Assembly: GCA_964411425.1 (NCBI GenBank)
Contig: CAYPKW010000021.1
Coordinates: forward strand, 1 to 38,478
Direction: 5' to 3'
Length of the DNA stretch: 38,478 nucleotides
From: CAYPKW01 sp964411425
Lineage (GTDB): Bacteria; Pseudomonadota; Alphaproteobacteria; Dongiales; Dongiaceae
The notes under the pieces were generated by a model. It saw only the letters and a program-made list of their open reading frames with translations. It made no database searches and was not told the origin of the DNA. The position numbers were made by a program, and so were the translations under genes. Positions 25,887 through 35,378 of the stretch are shown piece after piece. The stretch's first letter is position 1. Each line of letters starts with the position of its first letter.

Positions 25887-27137
25887 TCACTCCTCGTCGC
25901 TCTCCCGCTCGCCGAGTTGGTACAGCCGGCGCAGCAGGCGTTCGGCCGCCTCGCGGTCCGCGGCGGCGATCTCGCGTAGCGCCTGCGAAGGCTCGTGCAG
26001 CAGCCGGTTGATCAGCCGGTTCGTCACGCCCGCCGCGTCGCCGCCCAGGGCCAGCGCCTCGACACGCGCCGCCTCGAAGTGGCGGCGCAACGCCACCAGC
26101 GCCGGCACCGCCGCGCGCTCGGCCCGCGAGCGCAGGAAGTCGGCGACCGCGGCATCGACCACCGCCCAACCGCCGACCGCCGCCGCCGCGCGCTCGGCGC
26201 GGCCCTGCATGGCCACGCCCTCCAGGTCGCCGAGATCGTAGCGGAACGCCTCCGCCAAGTTATCGACCGCCGGCTCGATGTCGCCCGGCAAGGCCGCGTC
26301 GATCAGCAACACCGGCCGTCGGCGCCTGTGCCGGAGCGCCTCCGCCACGGCCGACGCCGATACCGCCGGGCGGCCGGCCCCCAGCGCGCCGACGATGATA
26401 TCGGCCTCGCCGAGCCGAGTCCAAACCTCGTCCAACGCCATGAAATGGCACCCGAAGCGGCGCGCCGCAAGTTCCGCGCGCCGCGCCGAGGGATGCGCCA
26501 CGGTGAGCCGCCCGAGGCCCGCCTTGCGCAGTTGCTCGACCACCATCTCGCCCATCTCGCCCACGCCGATCATGAGCGCGGCCGCGCGGGCGAGATCGCC
26601 GTGCACGCGTCTGGCCACCTGCACGGCCGCCGCGGCGATCGATACCGGCTGCTCCGCCACCGCCGTTTCGCTGCGCACCCGCTTGGCGGCGGCGTAGGCG
26701 GCGGCGAGGACGGCCGCGAGTTCGCCGCCGACCATGCCGGCCTCGGCCGCCAGGCGATGGGCCGCCTTCACTTGGCCCAGCACCTGCGGCTCGCCGACCA
26801 CCGGACTATCGAGCGAGGCGGCGACGGCGAAGACGTGCCGGATCGCGGCCGCGCCCTTCAGGCGGTAAAGGCTTGCGGCGAGTTCGCCCTGCGGCACGCC
26901 GGCCAGCGCCGCGAGCTCCTCGGCGATCGCGGCGCCTGCGTCCGGTTCGGCCACGGCCAGCACCTCGCAGCGGTCGCAGGTGGACAACAGCAGGCCCTCG
27001 ACAATGCCCCTCCGGGCGAGGCGGGCAAGCGCGTCCGGCAACGCGGCCGACTCGAGGAACAGGCGGTCGCGCAGGGCCGGCTCTGCCGTGCGATGGCTGA
27101 GGCCAACCACCAGGATGTCCCGCGCTGTTTCGGGCAT
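25887..27137 (-). CDS. hemA: Glutamyl-tRNA reductase
   Basis: A 416-residue NADPH-dependent enzyme converting Glu-tRNA(Glu) to glutamate-1-semialdehyde, the first step of C5-pathway tetrapyrrole synthesis. The N-terminal VGLSHRTAEPALRDRL block is diagnostic. The catalytic cysteine is Cys54 in LSTCDRCEV, where Asp replaces the usual Asn. The NADPH domain shows ALMIGVGEMGEMVVEQL, and the C-terminal dimerisation helix region follows. The length is normal. It lies between hisS (13 bases) and prfA (4 bases). Many alphaproteobacteria instead use 5-aminolevulinate synthase, so its presence is notable. Confidence 0.94.
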   Translation of the reverse strand: MPETARDILVVGLSHRTAEPALRDRLFLESAALPDALARLARRGIVEGLLLSTCDRCEVLAVAEPDAGAAIAEELAALAGVPQGELAASLYRLKGAAAIRHVFAVAASLDSPVVGEPQVLGQVKAAHRLAAEAGMVGGELAAVLAAAYAAAKRVRSETAVAEQPVSIAAAAVQVARRVHGDLARAAALMIGVGEMGEMVVEQLRKAGLGRLTVAHPSARRAELAARRFGCHFMALDEVWTRLGEADIIVGALGAGRPAVSASAVAEALRHRRRRPVLLIDAALPGDIEPAVDNLAEAFRYDLGDLEGVAMQGRAERAAAAVGGWAVVDAAVADFLRSRAERAAVPALVALRRHFEAARVEALALGGDAAGVTNRLINRLLHEPSQALREIAAADREAAERLLRRLYQLGERESDEE

Positions 27138-27150
27138 GGCGGCAAGCGCG

Positions 27151-28395
27151 CTAGCGGTAGCGGGCGAGGCGCTGCGTCAGCTCGGAGAGCGGCACTTCCT
27201 GCTGGCTGCCGGAATCGAGGTCGCGCAGGGTCGCGGCCTCGCGCGACAACTCGTCCTCGCCGAGGATGAGCGCGGCCGCCGCGCCCACCCGGTTCGCCCG
27301 CTTCATGCGTTTCGCCGTATTGCCGCCGTAGCCCAAATCGACTGCGAAGCCGTCTTGGCGCAGTCGTTCGGCCAGCTTGAGCGCGGCCGTCTCGGCGGTG
27401 GCGCCGACCGGAATGACGGCGAGAGGGCGCGCGGCTCCTGGCGGCGCCGGCAGCAGCATGGCGAGTCGCTCGATGCCGGCGGCCCACCCTACGCCTGGCG
27501 TCGGTGGCCCCCCCATGGCGGCCATCAGGCCGTCGTAGCGCCCGCCGCCCATCACCGTGCCCTGGGCGCCCAGCGCCTCGGTCGTGAACTCGAACGCCGT
27601 ATGGCAGTAATAGTCGAGCCCGCGCACCAATCGTGGGTTCAGCCGATAGGCGATGGCGAGTGCGTCCAATCCGCGGCGCACGGCGGCGAAGAACTCGCTG
27701 CTTTCCCGGTTGAGGTAGTCGGCGTAGATCGGCGCCTCCGCCACTAGCCGGCGGTCGCCGTCGTCCTTGGAGTCCAGGATACGCAAAGGATTGCGCTGCA
27801 GCCGCGTCCGGCTGTCCTCGGACAATCGGTCGCGGTGGGCGGCGAAGTATCCCACCAAGGCGTTGCGGTAGGCGAGCCGGCTTTCGCCGTCGCCCAGCGT
27901 GTTGAGCTCCAGTGCCGTGCGCGCGAGCACGCCCAGCTCGCGCAATACCGCGACCCCTTGCGCCACCACTTCGATGTCGCCCTGCGGGCCGGCCACGCCC
28001 AGAAGCTCGACGCCGATCTGATGGAATTGCCGCAGCCGGCCCTTCTGCGGCCGTTCGTAGCGGAACATCGGCCCGTGGTACCAGAGCTTGAGCGGCAGCT
28101 GTTGCATCATCCCGCCGGAGATCACGGCGCGCGCCACCCCCGCGGTCCCCTCCGGCCGCAGTGTCAGCTCGTCGCCGCCCCGGTCAGTGAAGGTGTACAT
28201 CTCCTTGGTGACTATGTCGGAGGTATCGCCGAGCGTCCGCTTGAACACCTCGGAGAACTCGAAGATCGGCGTGGCGATCTCGTCGTAGCCGTACCGCTCC
28301 GCCACCCGCCCCGCCGCCTCGACGACGGCGCGGAATCGGCGGGCCTGCTCGGCCATTATGTCGTGGGTACCGCGAACCGGCTGCAGGGCGGCCAA
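27151..28395 (-). CDS. hisS: Histidine-tRNA ligase
   Basis: A class II aminoacyl-tRNA synthetase of 414 residues. It shows the N-terminal ALQPVRGTHD, the motif 2 region with YHGPMFRYERPQKGRLRQFHQ, the histidine-binding LVRGLDYYCHTAFE block, the motif 3 region with GVGWAAGIERLAML, and a C-terminal anticodon-binding domain (about 320-414). The best start is a TTG at 28395, nine bases after GGGAG. The frame stays open further upstream through repeat copy B to a GTG at 28509, which would add 38 residues without homology. The hemA gene follows after 13 bases. Confidence 0.95.
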   Translation of the reverse strand: MAALQPVRGTHDIMAEQARRFRAVVEAAGRVAERYGYDEIATPIFEFSEVFKRTLGDTSDIVTKEMYTFTDRGGDELTLRPEGTAGVARAVISGGMMQQLPLKLWYHGPMFRYERPQKGRLRQFHQIGVELLGVAGPQGDIEVVAQGVAVLRELGVLARTALELNTLGDGESRLAYRNALVGYFAAHRDRLSEDSRTRLQRNPLRILDSKDDGDRRLVAEAPIYADYLNRESSEFFAAVRRGLDALAIAYRLNPRLVRGLDYYCHTAFEFTTEALGAQGTVMGGGRYDGLMAAMGGPPTPGVGWAAGIERLAMLLPAPPGAARPLAVIPVGATAETAALKLAERLRQDGFAVDLGYGGNTAKRMKRANRVGAAAALILGEDELSREAATLRDLDSGSQQEVPLSELTQRLARYR

Positions 28396-28430
28396 GAGCG
28401 GGTGCTCCCTACCTCGTCGAGCGGCGCGCC

Positions 28431-28547
28431 CTAGAGCATGATCCGTAAAAGTGGCTATCACTTTTCCGATAAGTTCATGCTCAAGCTGTTGAACTAGAGC
28501 AAGATTCACGGATCGGATTGATTCAATCTGATCCGATCTTGCTCTAG
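28431..28547 (-). repeat. Compound palindromic repeat, copy B (inverted relative to copy A)
   Basis: A 117-base unit whose reverse complement matches copy A (23277-23393) at 110 of 117 positions. Both ends carry CTAG. The seven differences include two that weaken the stems. It sits 35 bases upstream of the hisS start, between hisS and the RodZ-like gene, and its frame is open into hisS. With copy A it brackets about 5.0 kb (DUF4167, prmC, prfA, hemA, hisS). Confidence 0.9.
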
Positions 28548-28570
28548 GCCGGCGCCTCGATGGGCCGCAA

Positions 28571-28599
28571 TTTAGAGCATATTCCGACCAGTTGGAACC
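28571..28599 (-). repeat. Fragment of a second intergenic palindromic repeat
   Basis: TTTAGAGCATATTCCGACC followed by AGTTGGAACC resembles half of another repeat type common in alphaproteobacterial intergenic DNA (AGAGCAT...TTCCGACCAGTTGGAA). It holds an imperfect TTCC/GGAA inverted core and lies just beyond copy B, downstream of the RodZ-like gene. Confidence 0.45.
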
Positions 28600-28621
28600 G
28601 GGCGCCGGAAATCACGCCAAA

Positions 28622-28636
28622 CGGGCGGCTCGCCCG
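28622..28636 (-). terminator. Weak hairpin downstream of the RodZ-like gene
   Basis: A six-base stem CGGGCG/CGCCCG with a three-base loop lies about 20 bases past the RodZ-like stop on the minus strand. It is followed by only three T residues, so it is at best a weak terminator. Confidence 0.25.
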
Positions 28637-28654
28637 GCCGGTGACAGACTGGGC

Positions 28655-29734
28655 TTATTGCACTTTCTGGGCGCTGGCGCGGGCGATTAACTGCGCTGGA
28701 TCGAGCGAGACGCCCCGGCGCACCACGCCAATGCCGCCCATAGGCGGCAACGGGCGGCCATCGACCCAGATTTCCAAGCCCCCGGCGTTGCCGGTAACCA
28801 GCGTCAGGCCAGGCTGATCGGGCACCGGATAGATATGGCCCGCCCGCAGGACCTCGGCGAACAAGGTCGAACCGTCCGCCCCCTGGACCTGAACCCAGCT
28901 TTCTTGCTTTGCCTTCAGGAAGACCCGGCTCAGCGCTACCGGAGCGGCCGGCGAAACGGTCGGTTCGGCCTCGACGATGGGGAGCTCCGGAACGGCCTCT
29001 TCGAGGGCGGCCACCTGAAGTGGCGGAATGGCGGTGGGCTTGGGCGACGGCACCACGAGGGCGTAGCCGGACGGCGACAAAAGTACCGGCTCGGGCGGCG
29101 TTTCCGCCGCGACTGCCTGGTCGGGCGCCGCCGGAGCGGCGCCGTCGGCCGGCACCGGCCCGGCCGCGCTCCAAGCAGGGGCGCGCTGCTCAATGTCCGC
29201 GACCCGGGTATCCGTCGCCGGCGCCCGCAGCTCGGCCGGCACCTCGCCGACCTGCTCGATCTCGGTACTATTGCGGTCCGACAAGTAATACCACCCGCCG
29301 TAGACGAGGGCCGCCAGCAGGACCGAGAGGAACAGCACGGACCCCTTGGGGAACTTAGCTTCCGAGGCGAGCGCGGGGAACACCAACTCGCTCTTCTGGC
29401 CGTTCAGACTCGCCGTTTCGGCCCGGAACCGCTGCACCACCTCGTTGGCGTCGAGGCCGAGAAACTCGGCGTAGGAACGCACGAACCCGGCGGCATAGGC
29501 CACCCCGGGCAGGTCGGCGAAGCGGCCGTCCTCGATCGCCTCCAAATGCCCGATCCGGATGCGCAAATGATCCGAAACCGCGGGCAGGCTCTGGCCGTAG
29601 CGCTCGCGCGTTTCGCGCAAGACGACCGCCACGCTCTGTCGGCGCAGGCCGGTATGGCGCAGCAGGCTCGTCGTAAGTTCCGCCGGCTGGGTCGGCTCCT
29701 CGGCGGCGGGAAACTGGATAAGTGGTTGATTCAT
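28655..29734 (-). CDS. RodZ-like helix-turn-helix membrane protein (DUF4115)
   Basis: A 359-residue protein. Residues 33-95 form a Cro/C1-type helix-turn-helix (LRETRERYGQSLPAVSDHLR, then a YLEAIE-like HLEAIEDG segment). Residues 130-151 form a single membrane helix (KGSVLFLSVLLAALVYGGWYY). A Pro/Ala/Glu-rich periplasmic linker spans about 155-270, and the C-terminal DUF4115 domain (about 275-350) contains ESWVQVQGADGSTLF. RodZ links MreB to the cell-wall machinery and keeps rod shape. The ATG is at 29734. In Escherichia coli the order is rodZ-ispG-hisS; here ispG is missing and repeat DNA lies in its place. Confidence 0.88.
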   Translation of the reverse strand: MNQPLIQFPAAEEPTQPAELTTSLLRHTGLRRQSVAVVLRETRERYGQSLPAVSDHLRIRIGHLEAIEDGRFADLPGVAYAAGFVRSYAEFLGLDANEVVQRFRAETASLNGQKSELVFPALASEAKFPKGSVLFLSVLLAALVYGGWYYLSDRNSTEIEQVGEVPAELRAPATDTRVADIEQRAPAWSAAGPVPADGAAPAAPDQAVAAETPPEPVLLSPSGYALVVPSPKPTAIPPLQVAALEEAVPELPIVEAEPTVSPAAPVALSRVFLKAKQESWVQVQGADGSTLFAEVLRAGHIYPVPDQPGLTLVTGNAGGLEIWVDGRPLPPMGGIGVVRRGVSLDPAQLIARASAQKVQ

Positions 29735-29907
29735 AACAAAATCACTCGAGCTCTCCGGGCGCCCTCGGCGCCGCCGGGTCGCCGCGCAACCGGCCCCGCG
29801 ACTCGACCCAGCAGCCGGCGCCGGGTCGGCCAATGCTTGGCAAACCTGTCGCCCGGAAATAATTCACCGCCCTACTTCTATCAAATTGTGTACGAGCATA
29901 GCAATGG

Positions 29908-32178
29908 TTAGATCGCGATTCTGTGGTCGCGGGCGAACGCGTCGAGCTCGCGGCGCAGGCTGAGGCGCTCGCCAGCCAGCAGATCGCCGAGGTAGGCGCG
30001 CAAGCGACCGACATGCAGGCTGCGGACCATCGTCCGCACCGCGCCTACTGCCGGCGGCGCCATCGACAGGCGGCGAAAGCCGAGGCCGATGAGGGCCATG
30101 GCTTCGAGCGGACGGCCCGCCATCTCGCCGCACAGGCTGATCGGCACGCGGGCCTCCGCCGAGCGCTCTACGACCGTGTCGAGCAGCCGCAATAGAGCCG
30201 GCGACAAGGCGTCGTAGCGATCCGCGAGCGCCGGATTGCCGCGGTCGCTGGCGAACAGAAACTGCGCCAGATCGTTGCTGCCCACCGACAGGAAGTCGAC
30301 ACGCCCAAAGAGGGCGGGCAACTGCCAGGCCAGCGCCGGCACCTCGAACATGGCGCCCACCTTGAGCGCCTCGGGCAGCGGTTCGCCGCGCCGGCGCGCC
30401 CGCGCCAGCTCCAGGTCGAGCACGCCGCGCGCCCGGTCGAATTCGGCCACCTCGGCGATCATGGGAAACATGACCGACAGCGGCCGCCCGGCGGCGCCGC
30501 GAATGAGCGCGCGCAGCTGGTGGCGCAGCGTCGCCGGGCGGTCGAGCGCGATGCGAATGGCCCGCCACCCCATCGCCGGATTCTCCTCCCGGCTGCCGCG
30601 CCAGTACGGCAGCACCTTGTCGCCGCCGACATCGAGTGTGCGGAACAGCACCGGTTTGCCCCCCGCCTGATCGAGCACGCGGCCGTACAGCTCCGCCTGC
30701 GCCTTTACGTCGGGGTACTCGTCCCGCACCATGAACGCGATCTCGGTCCGGTAGAGCCCGATGCCATCGGCGCCGGTCGCCGCCAGTTGCGGCAGGTCGA
30801 TCAAGAGGCCGGCGTTGATGTCGAGCGCGACGGTCACCCCGTCGCGGCTTTCGGCCGGCAGGCCACGGGTCGCCTGGAAGCTTGCCTGCCGCAGGGCGCG
30901 CAGGCGCATGATATCTAGGTAGCGCTGCTGGATGTCCTCGGCCGGACGCACGAAGAGCTGGGCGTTGTCGGCGTCGACGATCACCGTATCGCCGGGTTCG
31001 ACGCGGGCCAGCAGCCCTTGCGCCCGACCCAGCGCTGGAATACCGAGCGCGCGGGCGACGATGGCCGCGTGGGAGTCGAGCGAGCCCTCCTCGAGCGCCA
31101 GCCCGCGTAGCCGCTTGCGGTCGTAGTCGAGCAGCTCCGCCGGCCCCATGGCGCGCGCGACCAGGACGACGTCGTCCGGCAGCGCTCCCGCCGCCGCCGG
31201 CGCGCCGTCGCCCCCCAAGTGGCGCGTCAGCCGGTTGGCCAGGTCCTCGAAGTCGTGCAGCCGCTCGCGCAAGTACGGGTCGGACATCTGCGCCATGCGC
31301 GCCTGCAGATCGTTGGTCACCTTCTGGATCGCCGCTTCGGCGGTCAACCCGCCGTCGATCGCCTCGGCGATGCTTTCGAGCCAGCCGCGGTCCTCGGCGA
31401 ACATGCGATAGCTTTCGAGCACGTCGCGGTGCTCGCCGCCGGCGGCGAGCTCGCTCAAGCCGAGCATGTCGTCCAGCGTGCGGTGCATGACCGCGACCGC
31501 GCCCTTGAAACGAACCATCTCCGCGGCCGGGTCCTCGGCCACCATCCGGCGCAACGCGATGCGCGGCTCGTGCAACACCACTTGGCCGATCGCCAGGCCC
31601 TCGCTCAACGCCACGCCCTCGACCCGGACGGCCAAGAGCGCGATGCCCTCAGCCGGCTTGAGCTCGTCGGGACCGATCAGTTCGCCGCCGGTGACCAGCT
31701 CGGCCAACACCATGGCGGTCGTCTCCAGGGCCTCGATCTCCTCCTCGTCGTAGACGCGCTGGGTGCGGTTCTGCACCACCAGCACGCCGAGAACGCGGCC
31801 GGCGCGCAGGATGGGGACGCCGAGGAAGGAGTGGTAGATCTCCTCGCCCGTCTCCGGGCGGTAGGCGAAGCTGGGGTGGGACTGGGCCTCGGCCAGCGCC
31901 AGCGGCCGCGCGTGCGCGGCGATATCGCCCACCAAACCCTCGCCGACTCTGAGCCGGGTCTTGCGCACCGCCTCCGGCTTCAGGCCCTTGGTGGCGAACA
32001 ACTCCAGCACCTCGCCCGCCCGCAGCAAGTAGGCCGAGCAAACTTCCGCCACCATGTCGGCGGCGATGATGTTGACGACCTTGTCGAGGCGTTGCTGCGC
32101 GGTGCCGGCCCCGGCCATCGTGTCGCGCAGCCGGCGGAGCAGCAGACGGGACGCCGTCATCCCGCCTGACTGCGGCAT
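29908..32178 (-). CDS. ptsP: Phosphoenolpyruvate-protein phosphotransferase PtsP (EI-Ntr)
   Basis: A 756-residue enzyme I of the nitrogen-related phosphotransfer system. An N-terminal GAF domain (about 20-165) is followed by the EI N-domain with the phosphorylated His370 (GSLDSHAAIVARALG) and the PEP-binding TIM barrel with LYRTEIAFM, FRTLDVGGDK, SVGSNDLAQF and the catalytic cysteine in SLCGEMAG. All key residues appear intact. The ATG at 32178 overlaps the stop of the upstream nitronate monooxygenase-like gene (TGATG); an ATG at 32160 is an alternative. It passes phosphate to NPr and EIIA-Ntr, encoded elsewhere. Confidence 0.95.
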   Translation of the reverse strand: MPQSGGMTASRLLLRRLRDTMAGAGTAQQRLDKVVNIIAADMVAEVCSAYLLRAGEVLELFATKGLKPEAVRKTRLRVGEGLVGDIAAHARPLALAEAQSHPSFAYRPETGEEIYHSFLGVPILRAGRVLGVLVVQNRTQRVYDEEEIEALETTAMVLAELVTGGELIGPDELKPAEGIALLAVRVEGVALSEGLAIGQVVLHEPRIALRRMVAEDPAAEMVRFKGAVAVMHRTLDDMLGLSELAAGGEHRDVLESYRMFAEDRGWLESIAEAIDGGLTAEAAIQKVTNDLQARMAQMSDPYLRERLHDFEDLANRLTRHLGGDGAPAAAGALPDDVVLVARAMGPAELLDYDRKRLRGLALEEGSLDSHAAIVARALGIPALGRAQGLLARVEPGDTVIVDADNAQLFVRPAEDIQQRYLDIMRLRALRQASFQATRGLPAESRDGVTVALDINAGLLIDLPQLAATGADGIGLYRTEIAFMVRDEYPDVKAQAELYGRVLDQAGGKPVLFRTLDVGGDKVLPYWRGSREENPAMGWRAIRIALDRPATLRHQLRALIRGAAGRPLSVMFPMIAEVAEFDRARGVLDLELARARRRGEPLPEALKVGAMFEVPALAWQLPALFGRVDFLSVGSNDLAQFLFASDRGNPALADRYDALSPALLRLLDTVVERSAEARVPISLCGEMAGRPLEAMALIGLGFRRLSMAPPAVGAVRTMVRSLHVGRLRAYLGDLLAGERLSLRRELDAFARDHRIAI

Positions 32179-33236
32179 CAGGTCCCGCCCGAAAGGCCGG
32201 CGGCGAGCGGCCGGTCCATTTCCTCGCGGGCGGCGAGCGCCGCCACGGCCTGTTGCACGAGCTCGCGGATGATCTCCGCCGTCGGCCGTTCGTCGTTTAC
32301 CATGCCCACGCTCTGGCCCGCCATCAGCGAGCCGTGCTCGACGTCGCCCTCGATCACCGCGCGGCGCAGCGCGCCCGCCCAGAAATGCTCGATCTCGAGT
32401 TGCGCCGCCTTCTGGTCGATCTCGTCCCGATTGAACCGCTCGATCACGTCGCGCTGCGCCTCCGTGAACAGCCTGGCTCCCTGGTTGGCGAGCGCCCGCA
32501 CCGGGATCACCGGGAAGCGCGGGTCGAGCTGCGCCGACAGCACGGCGTCGCGCGCGTTCGCCCTGAGGAACGCCTGCTTGAAGCGCGGGTGCGCGATCGA
32601 TTCCGTGGCGCATACGAACCGGGTGCCGAGCTGGCAGCCCGAGGCGCCCATCTCGAGATAGCCGAGGATCGCCTCGCCGCGCCCGATGCCGCCGGCGACG
32701 AAGATCGGCACCTCGCGCACCTGCGGCAGGATCTCCTGCGCCAGCACGCTGGTCGCCACCGGGCCGATGTGGCCGCCCGCTTCCATGCCCTCGATGATGA
32801 TGGCATCGGCGCCGGAGCGAACCAGCTTCTTGGCGATGACCAGCGCCGGCGCGAAGCACATCAGCTTGGCGCCGCCCGCCTTGATGCGGGCGATGGCGCC
32901 GCCCGGCGGCAGTCCGCCCGCCAACACGACGTGGCTCACCTTCAGATCGAGGCAGACTTGGATCAGCCCCATGAGCTCCGGGTGCATGGTGATCAGGTTG
33001 ACGCCGAACGGCCGGTCGGTCAGTTCGTAGGTGGCGGCGATCTCCCGCGCCAGCAGATCGGGCGACATCGAGCCGGAAGCGATCACCCCGAAGCCGCCGC
33101 CGTTCGATATCGCCGCCACCAGGTGGCGCTCGGACACCCAGGTCATCGCGCCGCCCATGATGGCGTAGCGGCAGCCGAGGAACTCGCGGCCGCGCCGCCA
33201 CAGCCGATCAAGGCGCTGTTCGGGCGTCAACTGCAT
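32178..33236 (-). CDS. Nitronate monooxygenase-like flavoprotein (NPD family)
   Basis: A 352-residue FMN-dependent TIM-barrel protein related to 2-nitropropane dioxygenase and FabK. Visible features are YAIMGGAMTWVSE at the N-terminus, SNGGGFGVIASG, GVNLITMHPE, the GGHIGPV segment with the likely catalytic-region His156, the phosphate-binding VAGGIGRGEAI and the GCQLGTRFVC block. Family members oxidise nitronates or reduce enoyl substrates; which applies here cannot be read off. It lies between lysC (43-base gap) and ptsP (one-base overlap), so it is probably cotranscribed with both. Confidence 0.88.
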   Translation of the reverse strand: MQLTPEQRLDRLWRRGREFLGCRYAIMGGAMTWVSERHLVAAISNGGGFGVIASGSMSPDLLAREIAATYELTDRPFGVNLITMHPELMGLIQVCLDLKVSHVVLAGGLPPGGAIARIKAGGAKLMCFAPALVIAKKLVRSGADAIIIEGMEAGGHIGPVATSVLAQEILPQVREVPIFVAGGIGRGEAILGYLEMGASGCQLGTRFVCATESIAHPRFKQAFLRANARDAVLSAQLDPRFPVIPVRALANQGARLFTEAQRDVIERFNRDEIDQKAAQLEIEHFWAGALRRAVIEGDVEHGSLMAGQSVGMVNDERPTAEIIRELVQQAVAALAAREEMDRPLAAGLSGGT

Positions 33237-33279
33237 CCACCGCCGCAGGCGGTCGAGAGCACGGCGGCGCCGGTCCCGA

Positions 33280-34512
<1,233 letters not shown>

Positions 34513-34627
34513 CGGCCTTGTCCCCGGAGCCCAGCCGGTGCAGCCGACGCCGACGGCGATCGCCTGTTGCCGCGCCGGCGGCGCGTATCCATACTCATTC
34601 GCCGGGGCCGAGGCAAGGACCGCCGCG

Positions 34628-35371
34628 ATGACCGACACCGACGCGCCCAGCATCGATCCGGCGGAAGTCGCCAAGTTCACGGCAGAGGCCGAGGCCTGGT
34701 GGGATCCCGCCGGCCAGTTCGCGCCGCTGCACCGCCTCAACCCGACGCGCATCGCCTTCGTGCGCGACCGGCTGGCGGCGGCCCGCGGTCGCGATCCCTT
34801 GCGGGCGCGCCCGCTCGCCGGCATCAGGCTGCTCGACATCGGCTGCGGCGGCGGCCTCTTGGCGGAGCCGATGACGCGCCTCGGCGCCCGCGTCACCGGC
34901 ATCGACGCCAGCGCCGCCAGCGTCGCGGCGGCGGCGCGGCACGCCCGCCAAAGCGGACTCGCCATCCAGTACCGGCACGCCGCGGCGGAGGAGCTGGCGG
35001 CCGCAGGCGAGCGGTTCGACGCCGTGCTGAACATGGAGGTGGTCGAGCACGCGGCCGATCGCGACGCCTTCCTCGCCGCCTCGGCGGCATTGCTCGGGCC
35101 GGGCGGCACCATGTTCATCGCCACGCTCAACCGGACGGCCAAGGCCTTCCTGTTCGCCATCCTCGGCGCGGAATACGTGCTGCGTTGGCTGCCGCGCGGC
35201 ACACACGACTGGCGCAAGTTCGTGCGGCCCTCGGAGCTTGCCGCGGCGCTGCGCCCGCACAGCGTGGAGATCGCCGAGCTCGCCGGCGTCACGTACGGCC
35301 CAATCACCGACACCTGGCGCCTGTCGAACGACCTGGACGTGAACTACATGGCGGTCGCCCGGCGCCTGTGA
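34628..35371 (+). CDS. ubiG: Ubiquinone biosynthesis O-methyltransferase UbiG
   Basis: A 247-residue SAM-dependent methyltransferase acting twice in ubiquinone synthesis. The N-terminal FTAEAEAWWDPAGQFAPLH block is the UbiG signature, followed by the SAM-binding LDIGCGGGLLAEP (69-81), the MEVVEHAADRDAFL motif, and LNRTAKAFLFAILGAEYVL, the membrane-lipid insertion region. The DVNYMA end is typical. The ATG at 34628 has AAGGA eight bases upstream. It ends seven bases from convergent DUF1178. Coq7 at the other end of the window acts in the same pathway. Confidence 0.96.
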   Translation: MTDTDAPSIDPAEVAKFTAEAEAWWDPAGQFAPLHRLNPTRIAFVRDRLAAARGRDPLRARPLAGIRLLDIGCGGGLLAEPMTRLGARVTGIDASAASVAAAARHARQSGLAIQYRHAAAEELAAAGERFDAVLNMEVVEHAADRDAFLAASAALLGPGGTMFIATLNRTAKAFLFAILGAEYVLRWLPRGTHDWRKFVRPSELAAALRPHSVEIAELAGVTYGPITDTWRLSNDLDVNYMAVARRL

Positions 35372-35378
35372 GTGGGCG

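Noticed and set aside
28396..28509. A 38-residue N-terminal extension of HisS
   Set aside because: It is encoded mainly by palindromic repeat B and has no synthetase homology; the TTG at 28395 has a good ribosome-binding site.
29908..33201. A 1097-residue fusion including PtsP
   Set aside because: The upstream part is a shifted reading of the nitronate monooxygenase-like gene; PtsP homology starts at 32178 or 32160.
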